A stretch of DNA of 34,216 bases from Nitrosomonas sp. (GCF_021731985.1 NZ_JAKFWH010000089.1:1-34216); one strand, 5' to 3'; counted from the stretch's first letter, positions 8,656-17,670 are shown. The notes: generated from the sequence alone by a model not told the origin. Numbers and translations are program-made.

Positions 8656-8882
8656 TCTATGAATGCGAGTACGAGCTTAACCTTGTTTGCTGCAATCTCG
8701 ACACTGAATCCTCAGTTTCTCGACGCGCAGATGATTGGCAGTCCATAGGAGTTTTGGGGTTCTTGGAATTGGCAGAAAGTTCTCAGAAGATACTGGGCCG
8801 TGGGCGATTGGCACGTCCACATCCCAACACCTTCTGGTAACCGGTCAGTCATGTTATGGCAGAGAAAAAGCGGTCATTCACT

Positions 8883-9365
8883 TTACTGAGCCTTGATCAG
8901 CGATTCGTTCAGATCACCGGAATCCGAACTCATTTTTGCTTTTATTTGATTGCTATCTGATTGAACGCTTGATTCGGCCGACTTTGCATCCTCACGATTT
9001 AGTAATTCCGCGGCTACCTGTCGATGGAAACCAGCGTGTTTTTTGGCATCTTTTGTAGCCTGCTCGTAATAACGGATGTTGGCGACAGTGTGAGACTGGA
9101 AATCCTGTCCTCCCCTGCCATAGTAATAGCTATGATCTTCATAATTTTTCAGCAATCCTTTCATTTCCATCAGTTTGGTTGCCGTTTCCTTGGCTAAATT
9201 GTCATAATAATCGACCAGTCTGTTATGTTCGGCGTATGTTTTTGCATTTTTTGCCACACTTTGATGCTCAATATCCGACACGTTCATCTGACTGAGCTGT
9301 GCGCAAGCAACCAGTAGTGAAAGCATCGGTAAAATTGCCAAGTATCTATTTAATTTTATGTTCAT
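8883..9365 (-). CDS. Small lipoprotein, paralog of the exported protein at 6798-7187
   Basis: A 160-residue predicted lipoprotein: the N-terminal signal ends in the lipobox LLVAC with the cysteine near residue 21. The rest is charged and helical. It shares DYYDNLAK, YEDHSYYYGRGGQDFQSH, ANIRYYE and ESSVQSDS with its paralog, plus a longer C-terminal tail. I know no function for this family. It is transcribed in the same direction as, and downstream of, the two-component genes (9525-12259), with its own conserved upstream block at 9398-9462. GGAG lies 11 bases before the ATG, slightly far but acceptable. Confidence 0.82.
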   Translation of the reverse strand: MNIKLNRYLAILPMLSLLVACAQLSQMNVSDIEHQSVAKNAKTYAEHNRLVDYYDNLAKETATKLMEMKGLLKNYEDHSYYYGRGGQDFQSHTVANIRYYEQATKDAKKHAGFHRQVAAELLNREDAKSAESSVQSDSNQIKAKMSSDSGDLNESLIKAQ

Positions 9366-9397
9366 GATCGTAGTAACTCCAAGTCATATGACATTGG

Positions 9398-9462
9398 TGC
9401 CATATTATCGAAGTCACTGCTTCATTGGCTATTGGGGAAACTATTGTTTTTTGCTAAGGGAA
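9398..9462 (-). promoter_or_regulatory. Conserved regulatory block and probable promoter of the lipoprotein gene
   Basis: On the minus strand this block runs from 9462 to 9398. Its first 32 bases match the block at 6700-6731 at 29 positions. It ends 65 bases before the start codon, against 66 in the other copy. A -10-like TAATAT lies at 9407-9402. Shared position, sequence and spacing argue for a common regulator of both paralogs. Confidence 0.65.
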
Positions 9463-9524
9463 ACTATTATGGAAGATCTGATTAAGTGATGGCGAGGTGA
9501 TGAAAGCGCAAGCTTGACAAGCTG

Positions 9525-10181
9525 TTAATGCTCCTCAGAAATCCAGCGTGTTGCATAGCGTATTAAGTCAGCGCCATCTTTCAAGTTTAATTTAACTCGG
9601 ATATTGAAACGGTGGGTTTCAATCGTTTTGATACTGCGGCAAAGTAAGTTGGCTATTTCTTGACTGCTGTGTCCCTGTCCGATCAAATGCAATACTTCAA
9701 ACTCGCTAGGCGTGAGCTTGTTAATTAATTGTTCCGGTTCTGAACCGCCTGTTGCAATTCGTTTCAACAATTTTCCCTGCATCGCACTACTTAAATAAAT
9801 GTTGCCTTTGAGTACTTCCCGTATTGCAGCAAGTAATATTTCACCAGATTCTTGTTTCATCACATAACCGAGCGCGCCCGCACGTAGAGCACGTTCAGCA
9901 TAAACGGATTCATCATGCATGGACAGAAACAGGGTAGGAAGAGCGGGAATCAAGGCGTGTATACTTTTTATGACTTCGAAACCAGATACGGTTTTAAGTG
10001 TGACATCTAATAATACAATATCGACAGGGGTATTTTTCTTGAGTATGGCCAATGCCTCAGCACCATCGCCTGCTTCGGCGACCACTTCCATGTCCGATTC
10101 CAGGTTGATCATCATCGCTATGCCGTGCCGTAACATGGCATGATCATCGACCAACATTACTTTTGCTTTTTCTGTTGACAT
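9525..10181 (-). CDS. NarL/FixJ-type response regulator with LuxR-type HTH
   Basis: A 218-residue transcription regulator. The receiver domain covers residues 6-120 with the acidic pair D12-D13, phospho-acceptor D59 (IVLLDV) and the conserved lysine in GYVMKQES. The C-terminal LuxR-type helix-turn-helix covers roughly 150-212 (LTPSEFEVLHLIGQGHSSQE, then TIETHRFNI). Its start ATG shares one base with the stop of the sensor kinase gene (TGATG), so the two are translationally coupled and surely a pair. The nearest obvious target candidates are the two conserved upstream blocks at 6700-6731 and 9431-9462; this link is inference. Confidence 0.93.
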   Translation of the reverse strand: MSTEKAKVMLVDDHAMLRHGIAMMINLESDMEVVAEAGDGAEALAILKKNTPVDIVLLDVTLKTVSGFEVIKSIHALIPALPTLFLSMHDESVYAERALRAGALGYVMKQESGEILLAAIREVLKGNIYLSSAMQGKLLKRIATGGSEPEQLINKLTPSEFEVLHLIGQGHSSQEIANLLCRSIKTIETHRFNIRVKLNLKDGADLIRYATRWISEEH

Positions 10182-12259
10182 CAGATCAACTGTTTTTCCA
10201 GGAGAATTTCTGTGCCGCCCCCATGGCGCGCCAGAAATTCCAGTTTAGCGCCGAGTTGTTTTGCGCGATATTGCATGATTCTTAGCCCCATTCCTGCAGA
10301 AGCAGGTGCGTCAATACTTCCCGAGAAACCCCTGCCATCATCGCAAATCGATAAGCTTAGCGTTATATTTTGCAAGGTGAGGGTGATAGTTATGCGCTGA
10401 GCCTTCCCATGGCGAATTGCGTTATTGATCGCTTCCTGCGTTATTCGATATAAATTTAATGCGAGATTATTGTCATTAATGACAATGTCCTTATCGCATT
10501 GTAAATGGCAAATAATATCGTAAGTGGATGCGACTCTTTCAGTTAATGTTTTCAATGCAAATACTAAGCCATTGGCTTCGAGCTCAAAAGGCAGTAATCC
10601 TTGCGCGAGCTGCTTGATCTGAATCACTGAAATTTGCGCCTGCGAGGCAATAGAGGCTGCTACTAATGCCATGTTTTTATCGCCAGTAGAATAAATTTTC
10701 TTTTCCAGCGCCCTGGCCTGATAACCGATAGCAGCTATTTGCTGACCGACATTGTCGTGGAGCTCTTGTCCGATCGTGTGGGCTTGGTCCTCTGCAACCG
10801 AGATTAGTGCCTGCTCCAAACGCTTACGCTCCAGCCAACTCTCGAGATCATTCGCTATGGCACTGATAAGTCGCTGCTCCTCCAACAAAATAAATGGCTT
10901 ATTGGCAGGATAGAATATGCGCAATTGACCACAAACCTTGCCATTGACACTGATTTCCGCTCTGCACGTACAACCGGGATCTCTTTCGACTCGCCACTGT
11001 TGTGCATGCGATCTGTCGGTAATTCTGGTTTTTGATAGCACCTGATGCGCCAAACTCGGATCAGATTTGCCCGAAGTAAAGCACCAGCCATCCAGTTCGA
11101 TAACAGCCGTAGCCATTTCCGGGTATTGAACGGCGGGTATCAAATATTTAAAAATAATCTGGCACATCGTATCCATCGATAATTCCAACCCAATATTGCG
11201 GCGAATTTCATACAGGCACGTAATCTCTTTTAACCGTTCGCGCAGTTCGATTTCCTTAAGACTTAATTCGATGGAAAACTGCTCAGCCCTGTCTTTGGCA
11301 ATGTACGCCTCCTGCTCCGATTTGATCAGTTTTCGCACGAACCAATTCAGTAACAATATTTCCGCAGCAATCAACCCCGCGATATAAAGAATGATTTTCT
11401 TCAATTCCTCTTTGACGGATTTGAACAGTTCCTCTTCATCCAATTTGAGAATCATGCCGAGGCCGATTGCCTTCAATGGCGCATAAGCCTCGATGACAGG
11501 CACTTGACGGTAATCTTGTGCTGCGATGACACCGCTTTTTCCATCGAACGCATAGCTGATCGGTGATATGCCGCCATTTACCATGCGTTCCATGTATCTG
11601 AATTTTATTCCATCAATCTGGCTAATCAGGCAAGCCATATCGCGGGCATCATGTGCGGGTGGTGCACATAGAATAAACTCCCCGGTTTCGCCGATCGATC
11701 GTATTTCACTGAGTCTGCGAGTTAATTGCGGCAATGTGGTTTCTGTTGTGATGCTGCCGATACGCTGCTTGTTGCTATCCAGGACATCGGTGCTGGTACG
11801 TAGAATAAATTGCTGATCCCATATCAAGGAAGTCTGAGAATATTTATACAGTGGCAAGGATTGCCCTTTACTGTTAGAGAAATTACCCACTTGGGCAAGC
11901 ACCTTACCTTGCAAATCATACACAATTGCGGCATAAAAACCGACATCCGGCAATGAATTGACATTGCGCATCAGATTATGCATTGCATGTTTATCCTCGG
12001 GTTCGGCATTGAGTTCCTGCATGGATTGAATCAGGAATGGACGCAGAGCAAGTGCATGTGTATCTGCGACACTTTTTTCAACCTGGCTTTCAATAAGCAA
12101 TGCTTTGCCCTGTAAAGCAACACCCAAGCCTCTACCGAGCACAGACTCAATCTGATGCTGCATGGCATTATAGACAGCGACACCTGCCGTCAACGTCAAC
12201 CCTAGCAATAGTAAGCCACCAATAATACTGATCTTGCGATCATCACGTGTCAGAAACAA
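10181..12259 (-). CDS. Membrane sensor histidine kinase (NarL-type partner, HisKA_3)
   Basis: A 692-residue sensor. Transmembrane helix 1 lies at residues 9-30, then a periplasmic region of about 250 residues that looks like a double-Cache ligand-binding domain (VGFYAAIVYDLQGKVLAQ; RRLSEIRSIGETGEFIL), helix 2 at about 287-307, a coiled linker, a GAF-like domain at about 345-480, the HisKA_3 helix with the phospho-acceptor in GQELHDNVGQQ (H501) and a HATPase_c domain (ITQEAINNAIRHG, DDGRGF, GMGLRIM). The start is TTG at 12259, supported by AAGGAG at good spacing. A TATAAT hexamer lies 27 bases upstream of the start. It is coupled to the response regulator by a one-base stop/start overlap. The ligand is unknown. 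Confidence 0.93.
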   Translation of the reverse strand: MFLTRDDRKISIIGGLLLLGLTLTAGVAVYNAMQHQIESVLGRGLGVALQGKALLIESQVEKSVADTHALALRPFLIQSMQELNAEPEDKHAMHNLMRNVNSLPDVGFYAAIVYDLQGKVLAQVGNFSNSKGQSLPLYKYSQTSLIWDQQFILRTSTDVLDSNKQRIGSITTETTLPQLTRRLSEIRSIGETGEFILCAPPAHDARDMACLISQIDGIKFRYMERMVNGGISPISYAFDGKSGVIAAQDYRQVPVIEAYAPLKAIGLGMILKLDEEELFKSVKEELKKIILYIAGLIAAEILLLNWFVRKLIKSEQEAYIAKDRAEQFSIELSLKEIELRERLKEITCLYEIRRNIGLELSMDTMCQIIFKYLIPAVQYPEMATAVIELDGWCFTSGKSDPSLAHQVLSKTRITDRSHAQQWRVERDPGCTCRAEISVNGKVCGQLRIFYPANKPFILLEEQRLISAIANDLESWLERKRLEQALISVAEDQAHTIGQELHDNVGQQIAAIGYQARALEKKIYSTGDKNMALVAASIASQAQISVIQIKQLAQGLLPFELEANGLVFALKTLTERVASTYDIICHLQCDKDIVINDNNLALNLYRITQEAINNAIRHGKAQRITITLTLQNITLSLSICDDGRGFSGSIDAPASAGMGLRIMQYRAKQLGAKLEFLARHGGGTEILLEKQLI

Positions 12260-12285
12260 ACTGCTCTCCTTGATTGAGTCATGAC

Positions 12286-12291
12286 ATTATA
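12286..12291 (-). promoter_or_regulatory. Candidate -10 hexamer for the two-component operon
   Basis: A perfect TATAAT on the minus strand, 27 bases upstream of the TTG start of the kinase. No good -35 hexamer is seen at 17 bases. The adjacent TTTTCCCATAAGC weakly resembles the TTTCCCTTAGC part of the conserved blocks at 6700 and 9462, so autoregulation is conceivable. Confidence 0.4.
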
Positions 12292-12591
12292 GCTTATGGG
12301 AAAATAGCGATGGGGTTAAGCAGAGGCTGGCCGTCGTTATGAAAGCGCTGCGAATGCAGTGATTTCAAACAATTTCCTAACTCAACCTGTATTTATTGAG
12401 AGAAGGCCATCGCTTGAGAAGACATGCGCCACAAGGTCTATGGCCTCGGCATTAACAGATTGTTGAAAAACGTATTCTAGGCAACCGATGCAAAGCAAAA
12501 ACAGGTAAAAAACGCAGTTTATGCTTGATAAATGAGAATTTCTAGCCTGTTTCTAACACCGGAACGTATTATTAACCATGCGCTTTTTTCA
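12292..12591. repeat. Intergenic gap with a decayed copy of the 6253-6392 element
   Basis: Bases about 12455-12565 match the reverse complement of the MITE-like element: TTGTTGAAAAACGTATTC at its left end, then a CGATGCAA block, AAAACAGG, CGCAGTTTATGCTT and GCCTGTTT...TAACACCG. The second terminal repeat has been lost, so the copy is a relic and presumably immobile. The remaining part of the gap, 12292-12454, shows no gene or clear signal. Confidence 0.65.
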
Positions 12592-12951
12592 CTACGATTT
12601 ATTCTTTAACCGATCTTTAAGATTGGCAAACGGACTAAACGTAGCAACTGTTTCAGCTCCTCCGCTATCAACGCGCCCCATGGAATCTTTAAGCTTGGAG
12701 TGTTCATTTTCGTGGCAGTAGGTACAAAGCAGTTCCCAATTACTGCCATCGGGCGGATTGTCATCATGATTACTGTTCTTGTGATGCACTTCCAGCAACT
12801 GCAGGTTTTTGTGATCAAACGTGCGCGCACAACGGCCACACACCCAGGGAAACAATTTAAGTGCCTGCTCCCGGTATCCTTTGGCACGTTTCTCTGCATT
12901 CAAGCGTGCTTCCAGAACCACTTTATCCAACTTACTGGTGTCTTTTGCCAT
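12592..12951 (-). CDS. yajD: YajD-family HNH nuclease
   Basis: A 119-residue protein with an HNH fold of the zinc-ribbon type: CGRCARTF, then LEVHHKNSNHDDNPPDGSNW, then CTYCHENEHSK. The four cysteines form two CxxC pairs, and HH, N and H give the HNH catalytic set. The overall layout and length match E. coli YajD. Its physiological role is not established; HNH proteins of this type act on DNA, but nicking activity here is inferred from the family only. The gene starts about 55 bases downstream of the acyl-CoA ligase gene on the same strand. I see no restriction-modification or toxin partner beside it. Confidence 0.88.
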   Translation of the reverse strand: MAKDTSKLDKVVLEARLNAEKRAKGYREQALKLFPWVCGRCARTFDHKNLQLLEVHHKNSNHDDNPPDGSNWELLCTYCHENEHSKLKDSMGRVDSGGAETVATFSPFANLKDRLKNKS

Positions 12952-13005
12952 CGATTTGCTTCCTCCACAGCGAGGGTTAAGTTAAATGATAGTTTTCCAA
13001 CAAAG

Positions 13006-14835
13006 TTAGTGCCCCGTATAAAGTTTATCGACTTCCGCCTTATATTTCTCCAGCACCTTCGCTCGCTTTAACTTCAAAGTGGGCGTCAACAAACCGTTTT
13101 CAATACTCCAGGGCTCCGGAATGACTGCAATACGGCGTATTTTGGCATAGCCAGGAAACTCGCTCGTTTGGTGCGCGACTTTGTTTAATAAAATTTCCTC
13201 AGCTTGTTGTCTTTGTTGTTCATTATCAAGATTGCCATCCAGACCATATTGTGTCATGAAATCTTGCTGCCGGGCCGGATTCAAAACAACCAGAACACTT
13301 AAATAGGAACGCGCTTCACCGATTAACATCACTTGATCAAAAAGCGGATCACGCATAATGGCTGCTTCCATATCGGCCGGTGGTACTTTCTCACCGTTAG
13401 ACAATACAATAATTTCTTTCAGACGCCCGGTAATGGTTACATGGCCCTGCTCATCAATCGAAGCAATATCACCGGAATTAAGCCAGCCATCCGAGGAAAT
13501 AATTGCTTTCGTTGCTTCCGGATTATTCCAATACCCCAGCATGACATTAGGTCCACGGATCAGTAATGCATTATCCTCTCCCAACTTGACTTCGACGCCG
13601 GGGATAGGCAAACCCACACTGGCTGGCACATTATCTTTTAGCCGATTGGCACAAGCTACCGGACTGCTTTCAGTCATACCGTATCCTTGCAGAATGGGTA
13701 ATCCCAGACCGATGAAAATCCGCGAAACTTCAGCCGATAACGCAGCCCCGCCGCTCATCACAAATCGTAACCGCCCACCCAACTTACCCATCACTTTATC
13801 CGCTACCAGTTTTTCTAATAGTGGCCACAACACATGTGACAGTCGTTGGTATCCCCTTCCCTGCTGACATTCAAAACGACTATATCCCACGTCTACCGCA
13901 AAATTAAATAACCAGCGCGCAAAACCGGAGCCTTCGGCAAGTTTTGCACGGATGCCCGCATACACTCTTTCATAGATACGTGGCACCGAGATCAACAATG
14001 TCGGCCGAATTGTCAGCAGATCTTCTTGTAATTGCTGGATTGAGCGTGCATAGGCAATCGTGGCGCCGGCCATCATCGGTACATAGTAACCTGCTGTGCG
14101 CTCAAAAGTGTGTGATAAAGGCAGGAAAGAAAGTAACAGATCATCGGGCAATACCGGTATGACTTGCAAACAGCCCGAAGCGTTAGTCAATATATTGTGG
14201 TGACTCAGCATGACCCCTTTGGGGCGGCCTGACGTGCCGGATGTATAAATGATGGTGGCAAGAGCCTGCGGATCATTATTGATATGCTTGACTTCACCCG
14301 CAAGGGCTGGCAGCCAATCTCTGGCTGACACAACGCGGACGTTATCACAGGTATCTACGCTGTCTGGTTCAAAAGGGCGCAGCATAACGATCCGCTGCAA
14401 TCCCTCTATCTGATTGTGTATGCTAAGAAATTGCTGCCATTGATGTGAGTTCTCCAGCAACAACAATTTAACATTGGCATCATTGATAATATAAGCCGCA
14501 TTCTCAACACGATCATCGGTGTATAAAGGAATTACCACCAGCCCAAGACCCAGTGCCGCCTGCTCGAACATGACCCATTCCGGGCAATTCCTCATCATCA
14601 CCGCTACCCGATCGCCAGGAACCAGTGATTCTTTTACCAGCGCAGCCTGCCAACGGGCAACGAATTGATTGATCTGCTCCCACGTGTAATCGCTCCATTG
14701 CTCGCTAATCGGATTGAAATAGCGATAAGCTTCCTTTTGCGGCGAACGTTGTACGCGCTCTTTAAAAAGACCATCCAGTGTTTTTGCAATTTCCACTGGA
14801 ATGACACTCGCCATTCGGTCTTGCTCAATTTGCAT
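13006..14835 (-). CDS. Long-chain acyl-CoA ligase (AMP-forming)
   Basis: Activates fatty acids to acyl-CoA through an acyl-adenylate. The AMP-binding family is clear: the P-loop-like ATIIYTSGTSGRPKGVML, the YGMTESSPVACANR motif, GWLNSGDIASIDEQGH and the hinge GRLKEIIVLSNGEKV. The size and the long insertion resemble the FadD15-like long-chain ligases of about 600 residues. I moved the start to ATG 14835 (609 residues) because AAGGG lies directly upstream at normal spacing, whereas the upstream TTG at 14868 has no such signal. The neighbour is a FadE-type dehydrogenase in the same orientation, suggesting a beta-oxidation pair; a REP-like repeat separates them. Confidence 0.93.
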   Translation of the reverse strand: MQIEQDRMASVIPVEIAKTLDGLFKERVQRSPQKEAYRYFNPISEQWSDYTWEQINQFVARWQAALVKESLVPGDRVAVMMRNCPEWVMFEQAALGLGLVVIPLYTDDRVENAAYIINDANVKLLLLENSHQWQQFLSIHNQIEGLQRIVMLRPFEPDSVDTCDNVRVVSARDWLPALAGEVKHINNDPQALATIIYTSGTSGRPKGVMLSHHNILTNASGCLQVIPVLPDDLLLSFLPLSHTFERTAGYYVPMMAGATIAYARSIQQLQEDLLTIRPTLLISVPRIYERVYAGIRAKLAEGSGFARWLFNFAVDVGYSRFECQQGRGYQRLSHVLWPLLEKLVADKVMGKLGGRLRFVMSGGAALSAEVSRIFIGLGLPILQGYGMTESSPVACANRLKDNVPASVGLPIPGVEVKLGEDNALLIRGPNVMLGYWNNPEATKAIISSDGWLNSGDIASIDEQGHVTITGRLKEIIVLSNGEKVPPADMEAAIMRDPLFDQVMLIGEARSYLSVLVVLNPARQQDFMTQYGLDGNLDNEQQRQQAEEILLNKVAHQTSEFPGYAKIRRIAVIPEPWSIENGLLTPTLKLKRAKVLEKYKAEVDKLYTGH

Positions 14836-14888
14836 AGCTTTCCCTTTTACTTCAGTCAAAGATTCCAACGATGAATTATTAGGAATGT

Positions 14889-14951
14889 GTCATTCCGGCG
14901 AAAGCCGGAATTCAGAAGAATCAACAAACTGGGCACCAGCTTTCGCCGGTG
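14889..14951. repeat. REP-like double hairpin between acyl-CoA ligase and dehydrogenase genes
   Basis: ATTCCGGC (14892-14899), a GAAA loop and GCCGGAAT (14904-14911) form a perfect 8-bp stem. A second, imperfect hairpin, CACCAGC-TTTC-GCCGGTG, follows at 14934-14951 with the complementary loop sequence. The arrangement resembles two facing units of a dispersed extragenic palindrome, which are common in proteobacteria. It may also terminate or stabilise transcripts from the dehydrogenase gene. Confidence 0.6.
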
Positions 14952-14983
14952 CGACGAATAATTCAGTGGTTTTTTAGTAAATT

Positions 14984-17455
14984 TTACTCCACTGTATCCT
15001 TATTTTCACTGGCTGTCTTGGCGCTCTCTGTACTTTCGCTGGCCGTACTGGCCGTATCATCACCACGCTTGGCAGCAGCAGTATTTTTATCACTATTTAC
15101 TGCACTTCTGGTTGCTTTGCCGCCTCCGTTACTAGCGGTTTTGACTTCCTTACCAAAATCAGGCGGAAAATCATCCACCTTAACCACCCGGCTGCGCAAG
15201 TCTTTCATCTTATTCAGCAAGTCGGCTTCTTCAGCAGTGATGACTTTGAGTGCCAATGCCTGGGCAATTTTCTCATCGCCTCGCGCAGTAATTTGGCGTA
15301 GCTTAGTAGCTTCCCGCAGCTTGGCTTCAACCGCCCCGCACTCGACAACACATTGCAAGGCCAATTCCAAATCCGCCATCGGCTCGTTATCCGCTGTCGG
15401 CACATAAATCCCGGTCGTCAGTCGATCCCGCACGGCACCCGGTTCCATCATTAACCGGGAAACCTCATGCGCCAAGTCGTCAGCAGGCCGCTTGCAGCGT
15501 TTGCCGAGCGGGAAAACCAGCGCTCTCAGCAACCAGATCAGCGCAATATGTCCGGGGAAGTTAGTCAGAAATTCATCAAAGGCCTGTTGCATTTGATATA
15601 GGGCATCCTGCATCGACCAGTGCAACAGCGGCAAATCAGCACTGGGACGGCCATCATCCTCGAAACGTTTCAATGTTGCCGAGCATAAATAAAGCATGCT
15701 CAAAATATCACCCAGTCTGGCGGATAATCTTTCTTTACGTTTGAGTGAGCCGCCTAATCGCATCAGCCCGACATCGGCGATAAAGGCGAAGCTGGCGGAA
15801 AAACGTGCCAGTTGGCGATAATAAACGGCCGTTTCCGGGGAGCTGTTTTCCGGCGCATTGTCTTTTATATAATCACCAAACAATGCGTACACCAAACTGT
15901 TGGCGGTATTACGCAGCGTAAACTTTGCATGCCCCATCAATGCTTCGTCAAACGCCAGCGATGCGCTATCCGGGTTTTTATCCTGCGTGGCGTTGACTTC
16001 TTTTAGCAGATAAGGATGGCAACGGATCGCACCCTGGCCAAAAATAATCATGTTACGCGTCAGAATATTGGCGCCTTCTACGGTGATGCTGACGGGAATC
16101 TGCTGATAAGTGCGCCCCAGATAGTTTCTTGGGCCGATACAGATTGCTTTGCCGCCGTGAATATCCATGGCATCGTTAACCGCTTGACGTCCCCGTTCGG
16201 TCAGATGATATTTGACGATCGCCGAAGCCACCGAGGGTTTCTCGCCCAGATCAACCGAGCCGGCTGTCATGACACGCGCGGCATCCATCATGTAGGTATT
16301 GCCGCCAATCCGCGCCAGTGCTTCCTCGATTCCTTCGAAATAACCGATCGGCGTTTTAAATTGCGTACGCACCCGGCTATACGCGCCAGCGGTTCGTGCT
16401 GCCAATTTTGCCGCGCCCACACTGGTGGCTGGCAACGAAATGGCGCGCCCGACTGACAGACAGTTCATCAACATGCGCCACCCTTGCCCGACCCCTTCTT
16501 GCCCGCCGATGATCCAATCCATCGGAATGAATACTTCCTTTCCCCAATTGGGGCCATTTTGGAATGCCCCATTGAGCGGATAATGCCGCCGCCCGATATT
16601 CACCCCCGGGGTGTTGGTGGGAATAAGCGCCAGCGTAATACCGAGATCTTCATTTCCGCCGAGTAATTTGTCGGGATCATACAGCTTGAATGCCAGCCCT
16701 AAAATGGTCGCAACCGGGCCCAGGGTAATATAGCGTTTCTCCCAGGTTACCCGCATACCCAGGACATCGGTTTTGCCGTCATACTCACCCCGGCAGACGA
16801 TCGCAAAATCCGGCATGGAACCGGCATCCGAGCCAGCTTCCGGTGAAGTCAGCGCAAAACACGGCACTTCCAGACCCTTGGCAAGACGCGGCAGATAATA
16901 TTCTTTCTGTTTCTCGGTGCCATAATGCAACAGCAGCTCAGCCGGTCCCAATGAATTCGGCACCATCACCGTTACTGCCGCAGTACCGCTGCGCGAACCG
17001 ATTTTCATCACGACTTCGGAGTGTGCCAGCGCTGAAAATCCGTAGCCGCCATACTGCTTGGGGATAATCAAACCAAAAAAGCCTTTTTCCTTGATAAACT
17101 GCCAGACTTCCGGCGGCAAATCTTTCAACTCATGAGTAATCTTCCATTCATCCAGCATCGCGCATAATTGCTCAACCGGACCATTGAGAAAAGCTTGTTC
17201 CTCCGCCGTCAATTGCGGCTTCGGATAAGCCAGCAATTTTTTCCAGTCGGGTTTGCCGCTGAATAATTCACCTTCCCACCAAACCGTGCCTGCATCCAAT
17301 GCTTCCTGCTCCGTCTGGGAAATTTGCGGAAGCATTTTGCGAAAAATTTTCAGAACCTGATTTGAAACCAGGAAACGGCGTATGACAGGAACTGCCAGAA
17401 TTAAACTAATGACTGCAACGAGCAGCAAGATGACATAAAAGAGAAACATAAGCAT
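14984..17455 (-). CDS. fadE: FadE-type acyl-CoA dehydrogenase
   Basis: Catalyses the first oxidation step of fatty-acid beta-oxidation. At 823 residues it matches the large FadE class (E. coli FadE is 814). An N-terminal hydrophobic segment (residues 1-28) suggests membrane attachment. The dehydrogenase core runs from about 90 to 500, with PKQYGGYGFSALAHSEVVMK, FALTSPEAGSDAGSMPD, GRTYQQIPVSITVEGANILTR and DIHGGKAICIGPRN. The C-terminal part corresponds to the FadE-specific domain (DUF1974). The last 50 or so residues are a low-complexity Ala/Ser/Thr/Lys tail not expected for the enzyme. ATG 17455 has GGGGA 8 bases upstream. Confidence 0.94.
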   Translation of the reverse strand: MLMFLFYVILLLVAVISLILAVPVIRRFLVSNQVLKIFRKMLPQISQTEQEALDAGTVWWEGELFSGKPDWKKLLAYPKPQLTAEEQAFLNGPVEQLCAMLDEWKITHELKDLPPEVWQFIKEKGFFGLIIPKQYGGYGFSALAHSEVVMKIGSRSGTAAVTVMVPNSLGPAELLLHYGTEKQKEYYLPRLAKGLEVPCFALTSPEAGSDAGSMPDFAIVCRGEYDGKTDVLGMRVTWEKRYITLGPVATILGLAFKLYDPDKLLGGNEDLGITLALIPTNTPGVNIGRRHYPLNGAFQNGPNWGKEVFIPMDWIIGGQEGVGQGWRMLMNCLSVGRAISLPATSVGAAKLAARTAGAYSRVRTQFKTPIGYFEGIEEALARIGGNTYMMDAARVMTAGSVDLGEKPSVASAIVKYHLTERGRQAVNDAMDIHGGKAICIGPRNYLGRTYQQIPVSITVEGANILTRNMIIFGQGAIRCHPYLLKEVNATQDKNPDSASLAFDEALMGHAKFTLRNTANSLVYALFGDYIKDNAPENSSPETAVYYRQLARFSASFAFIADVGLMRLGGSLKRKERLSARLGDILSMLYLCSATLKRFEDDGRPSADLPLLHWSMQDALYQMQQAFDEFLTNFPGHIALIWLLRALVFPLGKRCKRPADDLAHEVSRLMMEPGAVRDRLTTGIYVPTADNEPMADLELALQCVVECGAVEAKLREATKLRQITARGDEKIAQALALKVITAEEADLLNKMKDLRSRVVKVDDFPPDFGKEVKTASNGGGKATRSAVNSDKNTAAAKRGDDTASTASESTESAKTASENKDTVE

Positions 17456-17556
17456 GATGATTTTCCCCGTAGTGAGTTAAGCCCAAATCAAGTTACGCAC
17501 ATTACATGTCAACAGTGCAAGACATGAATCAGCTATGTAGAATCCGGCATCGGTTT

Positions 17557-17670
17557 AAGGAAACTCTGATCAAGTCCTTCGACAGGCTCAGGACGAACGG
17601 TAATATATTGATTACGTTCGTGGTGAGCTTGTCGAACCATGAATGTAATCAACTTAATCAGAGTTTCCTT
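17557..17670. repeat. Nested palindromic repeat upstream of dapE
   Basis: The ends AAGGAAACTCTGAT (17557-17570) and ATCAGAGTTTCCTT (17657-17670) are perfect 14-bp inverted repeats, with an imperfect extension. Inside, a TCGACAGGCTCAGGACGAAC unit faces an imperfect inverted copy (CGTTCGTGGTGAGCTTGTCG). No target duplication is evident. It looks like a dispersed repeat unit, possibly one element inserted in another. The rest of the 17456-17821 gap holds only AT-rich sequence and the dapE leader. Confidence 0.7.

Noticed and set aside
12592..12951. Restriction enzyme or toxin
   Set aside because: The pattern matches the YajD family and no methyltransferase or antitoxin partner is adjacent.
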